Source: Candidatus Zhuqueibacterota bacterium
GTDB lineage: Bacteria > Zhuqueibacterota > Zhuqueibacteria > Residuimicrobiales > Krinioviventaceae
Direction: 5' to 3'
DNA length: 15,422 nucleotides
Assembly: GCA_003854995.1 (NCBI GenBank)
Contig: RQOI01000393.1
Location: 1-15,422 of the forward strand
Shown piece after piece: positions 1 through 6,374 of the stretch (the first letter of the stretch is position 1; every line of letters starts with the position of its first letter). A program made the position numbers and the translations under genes. Under the pieces are notes generated by a model that worked only from the letters and a program-made list of their open reading frames with translations, searched no databases and was not told where the DNA came from.

Positions 1-13
1 AGGCTCGTTCGAG

Positions 14-1249
14 ATGATGAATTACGTCTGGTTGTTCCTCGTCATGATAGCGATCGTCGTCGGCGCCTGCACCGGCAACATTGCGGAGGTGACCCAGAGT
101 GCGATGAATATGGCCGGCACAGCCGTGCAGATCGCCCTGGGGCTCATCGGCATCATGAGCCTGTGGCTTGGCATCATGAAGATCGCCGAGAGTGCGGGAC
201 TGGTTCGCCTCATCGCCAGAGCCATCACGCCGGTCAGCAAGCGATTGTTTCCCGACGTGCCATCGGATCATCCGGCCATCGCCTCCATGATGCTCAATGT
301 GAGCGCCAACTGGCTCGGACTTGGCAATGCGGCGACACCCTTTGGCATCAAGGCGATGGAACAGCTGCAGGAGCTCAATCCGGAAAAAGAGAGCGCCAGC
401 AACGCCATGATCATGTTCCTGGCGCTGAACACGGCCAGCATCACGCTGGTCCCCATGACGATCATCGGCGTCCGCACAACTCTTGCCTCGAGCGATCCCG
501 GCGCCATCATCGGCCCCACCATCTTTGCCTCAGCCATGGCGACCATCGCGGCGATCCTCGCTGTCAAGTTCTTCTCCTTCTTCTCTCGCGGCGACGCCGC
601 AACAGCCGCTTTTCCGTACAAAAGCATCCTGATCGCCCTCTGCCTTGTGCTGGCCGCGCTCCTCGGCATCGCACTCGATCTCTTTGAAAAACTTGGGTCT
701 CTTTTGCCCTTTTCCGGCAAATCGCTGATCTCTTTCATCTCGACGTGGACGATCCCCTTTCTTCTGTTCATCATCCCGCTGCTCGCCGTGATCAAAAGAG
801 TGAAGGTGTACGAAGTCTTTATCGAAGGCGCCAAAGAAGGATTCCAGGTCGCTGTCCGCATCATCCCCTTTCTCGTCGCCATTCTGACGGCCATCGCCAT
901 GTTCAGAGCCTCGGGCGCCATGCGGTTTTTCACGACCATTTTTTCTCCCATAACCGACCTCATCGGCATGCCGGCAGAGGTCCTGCCGGCCGCTCTCATG
1001 CGTCCGCTGTCCGGCAGCGGGACGCTGGGCATCATCACCGAGCTGCTCGAGCGACACGGCCCGGATTCATTCATCGGTGTGCTCGCGTCGACCCTCTACG
1101 GTTGTACAGAGACCACCTTTTATGTGCTCGCCGTCTATTTCGGCGCCGTGGGCATCAAAAAAACTCGCTATGCCGTAGCAGCCGGACTATTTGCCGACGC
1201 CGTTGGCGTGCTGGCGGCTCTGTTCGTCTGCCGCCTGCTCTTTCTCTGA
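14..1249 (+). CDS. Fused SpmA-SpmB nucleoside-recognition (Gate) domain membrane protein
   Basis: A 411-residue polytopic membrane protein that joins the two halves encoded separately as SpmA and SpmB in Bacillus. The N-terminal half (about residues 1-200) carries the SpmA-like stretch NWLGLGNAATPFGIKAMEQL. The C-terminal half (about 225-411) carries the SpmB-like segments RPLSGSGTLGI and TLYGCTETTFYVLAVYFG, ending in a GIKKTRYA-type motif. Both halves belong to the nucleoside-recognition/Gate family. In Bacillus the pair is needed for spore core dehydration. Fused versions are common in non-sporulating Gram-negative bacteria, where the substrate is unknown, so sporulation should not be inferred. 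The start at 14 (or the adjacent ATG at 17) fits the family N-terminus, although only 13 upstream bases are visible and no clear ribosome site can be judged. The reading frame is intact. Confidence 0.9.
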   Translation: MMNYVWLFLVMIAIVVGACTGNIAEVTQSAMNMAGTAVQIALGLIGIMSLWLGIMKIAESAGLVRLIARAITPVSKRLFPDVPSDHPAIASMMLNVSANWLGLGNAATPFGIKAMEQLQELNPEKESASNAMIMFLALNTASITLVPMTIIGVRTTLASSDPGAIIGPTIFASAMATIAAILAVKFFSFFSRGDAATAAFPYKSILIALCLVLAALLGIALDLFEKLGSLLPFSGKSLISFISTWTIPFLLFIIPLLAVIKRVKVYEVFIEGAKEGFQVAVRIIPFLVAILTAIAMFRASGAMRFFTTIFSPITDLIGMPAEVLPAALMRPLSGSGTLGIITELLERHGPDSFIGVLASTLYGCTETTFYVLAVYFGAVGIKKTRYAVAAGLFADAVGVLAALFVCRLLFL

Positions 1250-1584
1250 TTACCGCCAACAGCCGCAGATGCCACCGAATGCGATGTGCGCTGCGCAAAA
1301 AATTCATACGAATGCGTAATATTCTCGGGGAAATGGACATACGAAAACGCAACCCGGTCGCCGGCGCCCGAGTGCCTCTCTGCCGCATAAAAACATCAGA
1401 TCGTCGTATCGATCCAGCATACTGTTTATATGACAGTTGTGTATGTAGAAACGGTGAGCAGAAAGTTGCGCAAATAGCCAGAAATCACCTGACTTGTGAT
1501 GCGATGGTATTGTTATTGCATTTGCCCGATTCATCCCCTTGCGGGGAACTAATTCATGATAGCAGACTTAATAAAGGAGGTTTT
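1250..1584. other. 335-bp intergenic region upstream of the secreted repeat protein
   Basis: No convincing gene is seen in either strand. It holds a dyad ACTGT-N7-ACAGT at 1421-1437 within a longer, weaker symmetry (CATAC at 1418-1422, GTATG at 1440-1444), and a small CCCC-TTGC-GGGG hairpin at 1535-1546. A strong ribosome site AAGGAGG sits at 1574-1580, just before the ATG at 1585. No clear intrinsic terminator follows the upstream gene, and no promoter stands out strongly. The downstream reading frame runs open through this gap, but without a good start, and composition and family comparison argue against coding. Confidence 0.6.
1421..1437. promoter_or_regulatory. Possible operator dyad upstream of the secreted repeat protein
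   Basis: A 5-bp perfect inverted repeat ACTGT/ACAGT is separated by 7 AT-rich bases (TTATATG). Weaker outer symmetry (CATAC/GTATG) surrounds it. It lies about 150 bp before the start codon at 1585. Its size and AT-rich centre resemble a dimeric regulator site, but five-base arms arise often by chance. No regulator gene is adjacent. This is a candidate only. Confidence 0.2.
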
Positions 1585-4299
1585 ATGCAAGCAAAAAATC
1601 GATACGGGCTTGCCGTTGTTCTCCTCTTCTTGTCACTGGCATCAACTGCTTTTGCATCCTCCCCAGCCGAACTTGCTTTCGAACAGAGAATGGAGCTCGC
1701 GCTGAATTTGTGGTATTCGCAACATCCTGACGAGGCCGTGGTCGGCGCTGTTCATATCGCGACGGCAAACGGGACAGGCAGCATCGAAGGCAGAATAACG
1801 CACGGCAATCGGGTGCTCGAGGCGGCGGACGTGTTTTGCTGGGCGATTCTTCCGCATGCGATTTTCACCCAGTCCACAAAGACGGACGCAGACGGCGTCT
1901 ATGTACTCGACCATCTCGAGGCCGGAAACTATTTCGTCGTTGCCGCTGCAAATGGGTATCAGACAGCCTTTTATGGCACTGGCACGAGTCCCCTGGATGC
2001 TGAGACGGTGAACGTTATCGAGGGCGAAGCCACCACCGGCATTTCCATCCAGCTCAGCCGGGCGAGAAGTGGCAGCGGCGCCATCAGCGGCGCCGTGAGC
2101 GGCGACGCGCCGATTGCGGGCGCCTGGGTAGTGGCCATGGGCCTGCCGCGCTTTTTCGATACCGCGCATGCCTTCGCCATCTCGGATGAAACCGGCCATT
2201 ACATCATCAGCGACCTGGAAGCGGGTTCTTATCTGGTCGCTGCCTATGCGAATGGCTACGTCCCTGAAATCTATGTAGAGTCCAGCGTCATTCCCTCTTA
2301 CGTCGAGGTCAAGGACGAAGAGGTGCCGAATATCAACTTTGTCCTGGAAAAAGGCGGTAGCATTGCGGGACACGTCCAGGGTGATCAGAATGAGCCGCTG
2401 GCAAACGTCAAATTGACCGCCCGCTCAAAGAGTGCTCTGTATGACGAGATCCCGAGATTGGGCACGCTGACTCAAATAGCCTTCACGGATGCGGACGGCA
2501 ATTACCGGATTGAAGGTCTCAGCGATGGCGACTATGTCGTATCAGCGTGTCTTTGCGATGTCGACAAGATGGTGAAATTCTGGGATGATGAAGAGAATGC
2601 CAGGAATGCGGATATTATCACCATCGCAGAAGCGGAGGCGGTCACTGGCATCGATTTCAATTTTGCCATACCGTCCGGAATAATATCCGGCATTGTCTCT
2701 GATACGAACGGCAATCCATTGCCGAACATTTATATCGCTTACGTTCCCAGGATGGACGGACCGCACGCGAGTGTGCGCGGTCCATGGCAAAAAATCGTCA
2801 CCGATGAAAATGGCCGCTACGAAATCGACCATCTCGCTGCCGACACCTATTTTGTCAGCGCCTGGTTCTGGGATCGGATGACCTTTTCCGGTATCTGGTA
2901 CCAAGATTCGCCCACTTTCGATGAAGCGACGCCCATCGAGCTCGCTGACGGCACTGTGCGCGACGATATCAACATGACGCTTGACCTGACCGGCAACTAT
3001 GGCACAATCAGCGGCAGCGTGACGCGGGATGAGAGCGGCGATCCGGTCGAGTATGCGTATGTTCAGGCCATCCCACTGCAGAATCGATCTGATGGCGGCA
3101 CCTTCAGACGACTGCCGACAATGTTCGCGTTCACGGATGCGGCCGGCAATTATACGATCACGCCCCTGTTGCGAGGCGAGTACCGGGTCATGGTTCGCAC
3201 CGCTGCCTATAGAGAGTATTACAATGACAAGCAGCAGCTCGCTGATGCGGACGTGGTGACTGTCACCGCCGGTCAGGAGACGCCGGACATCGATTTTGCC
3301 ATTCCGTCCCCATCGACAGAGGGCAGTCACGTGACCGGCGTCGTCACAGATGAATCGACCGCAGAGCCGATCGCCGGCGCCATCGTCACTGTGTTCCCGG
3401 CCAGGACGCACAGATGGTTTGACGGAAACATGATCAAGTGGGGCCAACTCTTCTATTCAACATTTACAGATGAACAAGGCGCCTACGATGTCGCCGGCAT
3501 TCCGGAAGGCAGCTATATTGTCGCCGCCTGGGCGCGCGATTTTGTCGCCGAGTTCTACAATGACGTGCGCCGGCCTTTGAAAGCCACTGTCCTTGAGCTC
3601 GATGGCTTGACGCCAGTTGGCGGCATCGATTTTGCCCTGCAACCGCGACGCGGTCAACGGTTTGCTCAACATCCGGGTCTCGGACGCTATGGCAGCATCG
3701 CCGGGAAGGTTCGCAGCTTTGACGGTCAGCCCATCGAGAGCGCTTTTGTCTATGCCGTGGATGGCGATGGCAACATGATCGCTTCAGAGATCAGTGATGC
3801 AGACGGCAACTATGCGCTGGAGGGCCTGGAGCAAGGCAGTTACACCATCATGGCGAGCCGCTCCTTGTATGAGACAACTTTCTATCCAAATGCCACAGAG
3901 ATGGACGGCGCCACAGTTCTGGCGGTTGATGACGAAGGCGACATGGATTATTCGGATACAATAATTGTCATGCATACAGAGGAAATCACCGGCGCGGCGC
4001 ACGAGGTCATGGCGGCGCCCGCAGAGTTCTCCCTGGAGCAAAATTATCCGAACCCGTTCAATCCGTCAACGGCCATTGCCTATCGAATCCCGCAGGCCGC
4101 GCATGTAGCACTGCAAATCTTTAATGTCCAGGGTCAGCTGGTGAACACCCTGGTCGACCAATCGCAGCCAAGCGGTATTTACCAGGTCATTTGGGATGGA
4201 ACGGACATGAACGGCGCTGTCGTGCCGACGGGCGTCTATTTTTATCAGCTGCAGGCGAATGATTTCACCCAGATTCGCCGACTTTGTTTTATGAGATAA
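1585..4299 (+). CDS. Secreted carboxypeptidase-regulatory-like repeat protein with T9SS-type C-terminal sorting domain
   Basis: A 904-residue exported protein. The start at 1585 is fixed by AAGGAGG four bases upstream and by the signal peptide right after it: basic MQAKNR, a hydrophobic core at residues 8-22, and likely cleavage after TAFA (residue 24). A longer in-frame reading back to 745 has none of this and overlaps spmAB. Seven CarboxypepD_reg-like beta-sandwich repeats begin near residues 64, 164, 258, 364, 473, 582 and 703. Each opens with a G(S/T/A/I)I(S/A/E)G-like strand, followed by TDxxGxYxIxxLxxGxY and an (A/S)xxxxYxxxFY-type segment. Residues about 815-904 form a FlgD-Ig-like/type A sorting domain with NYPNPFNPST (820-829) and GVYFYQL. 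By family knowledge such domains direct outer-membrane translocation by the type IX system. The repeats suggest an adhesive or carbohydrate-binding surface protein. No catalytic domain is visible, and the true ligand is unknown. Confidence 0.9.
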   Translation: MQAKNRYGLAVVLLFLSLASTAFASSPAELAFEQRMELALNLWYSQHPDEAVVGAVHIATANGTGSIEGRITHGNRVLEAADVFCWAILPHAIFTQSTKTDADGVYVLDHLEAGNYFVVAAANGYQTAFYGTGTSPLDAETVNVIEGEATTGISIQLSRARSGSGAISGAVSGDAPIAGAWVVAMGLPRFFDTAHAFAISDETGHYIISDLEAGSYLVAAYANGYVPEIYVESSVIPSYVEVKDEEVPNINFVLEKGGSIAGHVQGDQNEPLANVKLTARSKSALYDEIPRLGTLTQIAFTDADGNYRIEGLSDGDYVVSACLCDVDKMVKFWDDEENARNADIITIAEAEAVTGIDFNFAIPSGIISGIVSDTNGNPLPNIYIAYVPRMDGPHASVRGPWQKIVTDENGRYEIDHLAADTYFVSAWFWDRMTFSGIWYQDSPTFDEATPIELADGTVRDDINMTLDLTGNYGTISGSVTRDESGDPVEYAYVQAIPLQNRSDGGTFRRLPTMFAFTDAAGNYTITPLLRGEYRVMVRTAAYREYYNDKQQLADADVVTVTAGQETPDIDFAIPSPSTEGSHVTGVVTDESTAEPIAGAIVTVFPARTHRWFDGNMIKWGQLFYSTFTDEQGAYDVAGIPEGSYIVAAWARDFVAEFYNDVRRPLKATVLELDGLTPVGGIDFALQPRRGQRFAQHPGLGRYGSIAGKVRSFDGQPIESAFVYAVDGDGNMIASEISDADGNYALEGLEQGSYTIMASRSLYETTFYPNATEMDGATVLAVDDEGDMDYSDTIIVMHTEEITGAAHEVMAAPAEFSLEQNYPNPFNPSTAIAYRIPQAAHVALQIFNVQGQLVNTLVDQSQPSGIYQVIWDGTDMNGAVVPTGVYFYQLQANDFTQIRRLCFMR

Positions 4300-4303
4300 T
4301 TCG

Positions 4304-4332
4304 AAAAAAGGCGCGGCTACCGCGCCTTTTTT
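4304..4332 (+). terminator. Intrinsic terminator after the secreted repeat protein
   Basis: A perfect 7-bp GC stem (GGCGCGG at 4310-4316, CCGCGCC at 4320-4326) has a 3-base loop CTA. Six A residues precede it and six T residues follow it, so the stem can extend and could work in both directions. It begins 10 bases after the stop codon at 4297-4299 and cleanly separates this transcript from the gene starting at 4403. Confidence 0.93.
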
Positions 4333-4402
4333 GTTTCTGCTTGAAATTTCTGCTCGCCTTTTTTGGTTCCAACATGCATCACCGAATAGTCGTGGAGTTA
4401 AC

Positions 4403-5239
4403 ATGAAGCGCATGCCTCTCTGGCACTGGCTGTCGGAGCGTTCTTTTCTCGTCCGCCTGATCATCAAGACGGTTCTCTTCATCTGCATATTTTTAGTCGT
4501 GACCTTTCCCAATCCAGTCTTGAACATCAAGCAAGTGCAGGCCTACCTGAATACGGAGACACTTTTTGATACAAATTTTGAACTCGACGTCATAAATGCA
4601 GAAATTGACTCGCTGCTGCCGGCAAACCATACGACTCTGGATGAATATAAAGCGGTTGTCCAATTTGTCTATCAGCACATTCCGTATCAATTTGACTGGG
4701 ATAACTGGGGCAATTCCGAATATTGGCCGTCCGCCTCGGAAACATGGCGACGTGGCCGTGAAGACTGCGATGGCCGAGCCATCCTCGCGGTCGCTATCTT
4801 TCGCTCGCGAGGTTATAAAGACGCCAATATCGTCGGCAGCATGAAGCATTTATGGATCAAGGTGGGAGACCAGGAGCTGATGGGGCCTGATCGGGAAACG
4901 ATCATGGTCATGGATCAAGGTCAGAAAAAGATGCGCATGCCGCCGTTCATCTATATGGTCGAAGCGATGGCCCTGCAGCTCTCCTACTATCCGATTTTTC
5001 GCATGCTCCTCATCACCCTGATAGCGCTCATTCTTCTCTATCATCCGGCAACCGACGTGCAACGCCTGCTCGGCCTGGCTGTCGTCGCCATCATCGGATT
5101 CGTCTTGATAGTGGATTGGGCTGATGCTGTCGCGTTTTATGAGGAGATGAAATTAACTGTTGGACTCGCTGCCGGCGGGCTTCTGTTGTTGATGGCGTTC
5201 ATTCTGGCGCTTTGGCCAGGGCGGCCGCTGCGAAAATGA
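4403..5239 (+). CDS. Transglutaminase-like domain membrane protein
   Basis: A 278-residue protein of unknown specific role. The start at 4403 is chosen for the TGGAG ribosome site at 4393-4397. An upstream TTG at 4331 would sit inside the terminator. One membrane segment lies near residues 17-35, followed by an exported or soluble region. That region carries a transglutaminase/protease-fold pattern: Cys122 in GREDCDGRAI, His149 in MKHLWIKV and a candidate Asp163 in GPDRE, consistent with a Cys-His-Asp triad. Three further hydrophobic segments follow at about 199-215, 222-238 and 251-271. Such domains can act as proteases or amidases, or be inactive, so no substrate is proposed. It follows a terminator and precedes hypA by 45 bp, so it might be co-transcribed with hypA. 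No functional link to hydrogenase maturation is known to me. Confidence 0.75.
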   Translation: MKRMPLWHWLSERSFLVRLIIKTVLFICIFLVVTFPNPVLNIKQVQAYLNTETLFDTNFELDVINAEIDSLLPANHTTLDEYKAVVQFVYQHIPYQFDWDNWGNSEYWPSASETWRRGREDCDGRAILAVAIFRSRGYKDANIVGSMKHLWIKVGDQELMGPDRETIMVMDQGQKKMRMPPFIYMVEAMALQLSYYPIFRMLLITLIALILLYHPATDVQRLLGLAVVAIIGFVLIVDWADAVAFYEEMKLTVGLAAGGLLLLMAFILALWPGRPLRK

Positions 5240-5284
5240 CCATTGCAGATATAGTGATAGATTTTTAAAACCAGATCAAATACA

Positions 5285-5626
5285 ATGCACGAAATAGCCA
5301 TCGCCCACGATATCATCAGCATCATTGAAGAGACGCTCATCTCTTTTCCTGACCGCTCGCTTAAAACCGCGTGCGTGTCTATAGGCGAAATGGTCGCGGT
5401 CGTCCCGGCTTTGCTGCAGCACGCTTACGACTCGCTCATCTCTGGCACTCATCTGGACGGATCAAAACTGGAGATCACCATCATTCCGATCTCGGCCGTC
5501 TGCAATTCGTGTCAAAAGACGTTTGGTTTGAGCGAGTATGAATTTTGTTGTCCTGCATGCCAATCGGTGCACATAAAAGTCAAGACCGGGAATGAATTGT
5601 ATGTTAAAGAGCTCATAGTCGAATAA
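5285..5626 (+). CDS. hypA: Hydrogenase nickel-insertion protein HypA
   Basis: A 113-residue HypA/HybF-family protein, close to the usual length. It works with HypB to deliver Ni(II) to the large subunit of [NiFe]-hydrogenase. The N-terminus MHE supplies the family's nickel-binding His2 and Glu3, which also fixes the start codon at 5285. No obvious Shine-Dalgarno sequence precedes it. The zinc site is two CxxC pairs, Cys73/Cys76 and Cys89/Cys92, with an extra neighbouring Cys88. It is the first gene of a hypABFCDE series. It is separated from hypB by 88 bp that contain their own promoter-like sequence, so hypA and hypB may not always be expressed together. Confidence 0.95.
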   Translation: MHEIAIAHDIISIIEETLISFPDRSLKTACVSIGEMVAVVPALLQHAYDSLISGTHLDGSKLEITIIPISAVCNSCQKTFGLSEYEFCCPACQSVHIKVKTGNELYVKELIVE

Positions 5627-5633
5627 TTATCTA

Positions 5634-5661
5634 TTGACATCCTGCTAATCTTTACTATATT
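5634..5661 (+). promoter_or_regulatory. Predicted sigma70-type promoter upstream of hypB
   Basis: A perfect -35 hexamer TTGACA (5634-5639) is followed after 16 bases by TATATT (5656-5661), a five-of-six match to TATAAT. It sits between the hypA stop and the hypB start at 5715, leaving a leader of about 45 bases. It is the best promoter-like sequence I saw in the window. The sigma preference of this organism is unknown, so activity is inferred from consensus only. Confidence 0.6.
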
Positions 5662-5681
5662 AAAAACGCAGACAATCCCAG

Positions 5682-5691
5682 TGACATGTCA
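5682..5691. promoter_or_regulatory. Perfect palindrome TGACATGTCA in the hypB leader
   Basis: A 10-bp perfect palindrome lies about 20 bases downstream of the predicted -10 element and 23 bases before the hypB start. Its position around or after the transcription start would suit a repressor operator. A ten-base palindrome can occur by chance and no regulator is known here. Confidence 0.3.
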
Positions 5692-5700
5692 ATTTTTGCC

Positions 5701-5713
5701 AGGAGGTCCTCCT
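5701..5713 (+). promoter_or_regulatory. hypB ribosome-binding site inside a self-complementary sequence
   Basis: AGGAGG (5701-5706) is followed after one base by its exact complement CCTCCT (5708-5713), directly before the ATG at 5715. The AGGAGG lies 8 bases from the start codon, which is normal spacing. A one-base loop cannot form a tight six-pair hairpin, but a partial stem or dimer pairing could mask the site. Confidence 0.4.
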
Positions 5714-5714
5714 G

Positions 5715-6374
5715 ATGTCCGTGGTCACCGTCGAACGCAAAGTATTGGAAAAAAACGATCAAGTAGCGGATATAATTCGCGGCCAATTCAAGCGACAAAA
5801 TATCATCGCGCTCAATCTTCTCAGCTCCCCCGGATCCGGGAAAACAACTCTTCTGGAACGGACGCTCGAACTGTTGAGCGGTCACATCATCTCAGCCGTC
5901 ATCGAAGGTGATGTGCAAACCGACATCGATGCGCAACGCATCGCCAAACATCATGTGCCGGTGGTGCAAATCGTCACGAACGGCGGCTGCCACCTGGATG
6001 CGATGCTGGTGCGCGATGCCCTGGCAGAGCTGCCGCTAGACGGCGTGCAGATGCTGTTCATCGAAAATGTCGGCAACCTCGTCTGCCCTGCCAGCTATGA
6101 TTTGGGCGAAAATTATAAAGTCGTCATCGTCAGCACGACGGAAGGCGATGACAAGCCGGTCAAGTATCCCAAAATGTTTCGCGTTGCCAATGTTTGCGTG
6201 CTCAGCAAAATCGATTTGCTGGACCATGTTGACTTTGACATCGACCGCTTCAAGGCACACGCGCGCATGATAAATCCGGATCTCTTATTTTTCGCAACTT
6301 CGGCTGAAACCGGCGATGGTTTCGACAAATGGACGGACTGGCTGCGCCAACTCTTAAAAATGCGCTCATTGTGA
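5715..6374 (+). CDS. hypB: Hydrogenase nickel incorporation GTPase HypB
   Basis: A 219-residue SIMIBI-class GTPase that, with HypA, drives GTP-dependent nickel insertion into the hydrogenase large subunit. The P-loop is SSPGSGKT (residues 37-44). The switch region has IEGDVQTD (63-70). The metal site shared by HypB proteins is Cys92-His93 (NGGCHLDA) with Cys124 (NLVCPA). The guanine-specificity motif is SKID (164-167), a variant of NKxD. There is no His-rich N-terminal nickel store and no N-terminal CxxCGC motif, so this is a short form without an obvious nickel reservoir. The start is supported by AGGAGG at 5701-5706. The stop overlaps the GTG start of hypF (GTGA), which suggests translational coupling. 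Confidence 0.95.
   Translation: MSVVTVERKVLEKNDQVADIIRGQFKRQNIIALNLLSSPGSGKTTLLERTLELLSGHIISAVIEGDVQTDIDAQRIAKHHVPVVQIVTNGGCHLDAMLVRDALAELPLDGVQMLFIENVGNLVCPASYDLGENYKVVIVSTTEGDDKPVKYPKMFRVANVCVLSKIDLLDHVDFDIDRFKAHARMINPDLLFFATSAETGDGFDKWTDWLRQLLKMRSL

Noticed and set aside
268..1074. Long antisense and alternate-frame open readings across spmAB (also 163-687 on the plus strand)
   Set aside because: Low-complexity Arg/His/Met-rich translations with no family motifs; they are shadows of a GC-rich coding frame.
745..1584. In-frame upstream extension of the secreted repeat protein
   Set aside because: It overlaps the well-supported spmAB gene in another frame, has no ribosome site and would bury the signal peptide. 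The start at 1585 has AAGGAGG and a proper leader.
2542..3447. 300-codon minus-strand open reading inside the repeat protein
   Set aside because: No recognisable motif, and the plus strand has clear domain repeats. It reflects codon bias in the repeat protein.
1585..4299. CRISPR or DNA tandem repeat suspected from repeated protein motifs
   Set aside because: The repeats are divergent at DNA level, about 280-365 bp apart and in frame, so they are protein domains.
4331..4402. TTG start for the transglutaminase-like gene
   Set aside because: It lies at the T-run of the intrinsic terminator and lacks a ribosome site; the ATG at 4403 has TGGAG in place.
5244..5272. Possible promoter (TTGCAG ... 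TTAAAA) upstream of hypA
   Set aside because: Spacing and the -10 match are poor compared with the clear promoter-like sequence before hypB.
6329..6370. Earlier ATG start for hypF
   Set aside because: It would add 14 unconserved residues and a 46-bp overlap with hypB. The GTG at 6371 overlaps the hypB stop and gives the normal N-terminus. It cannot be fully excluded.
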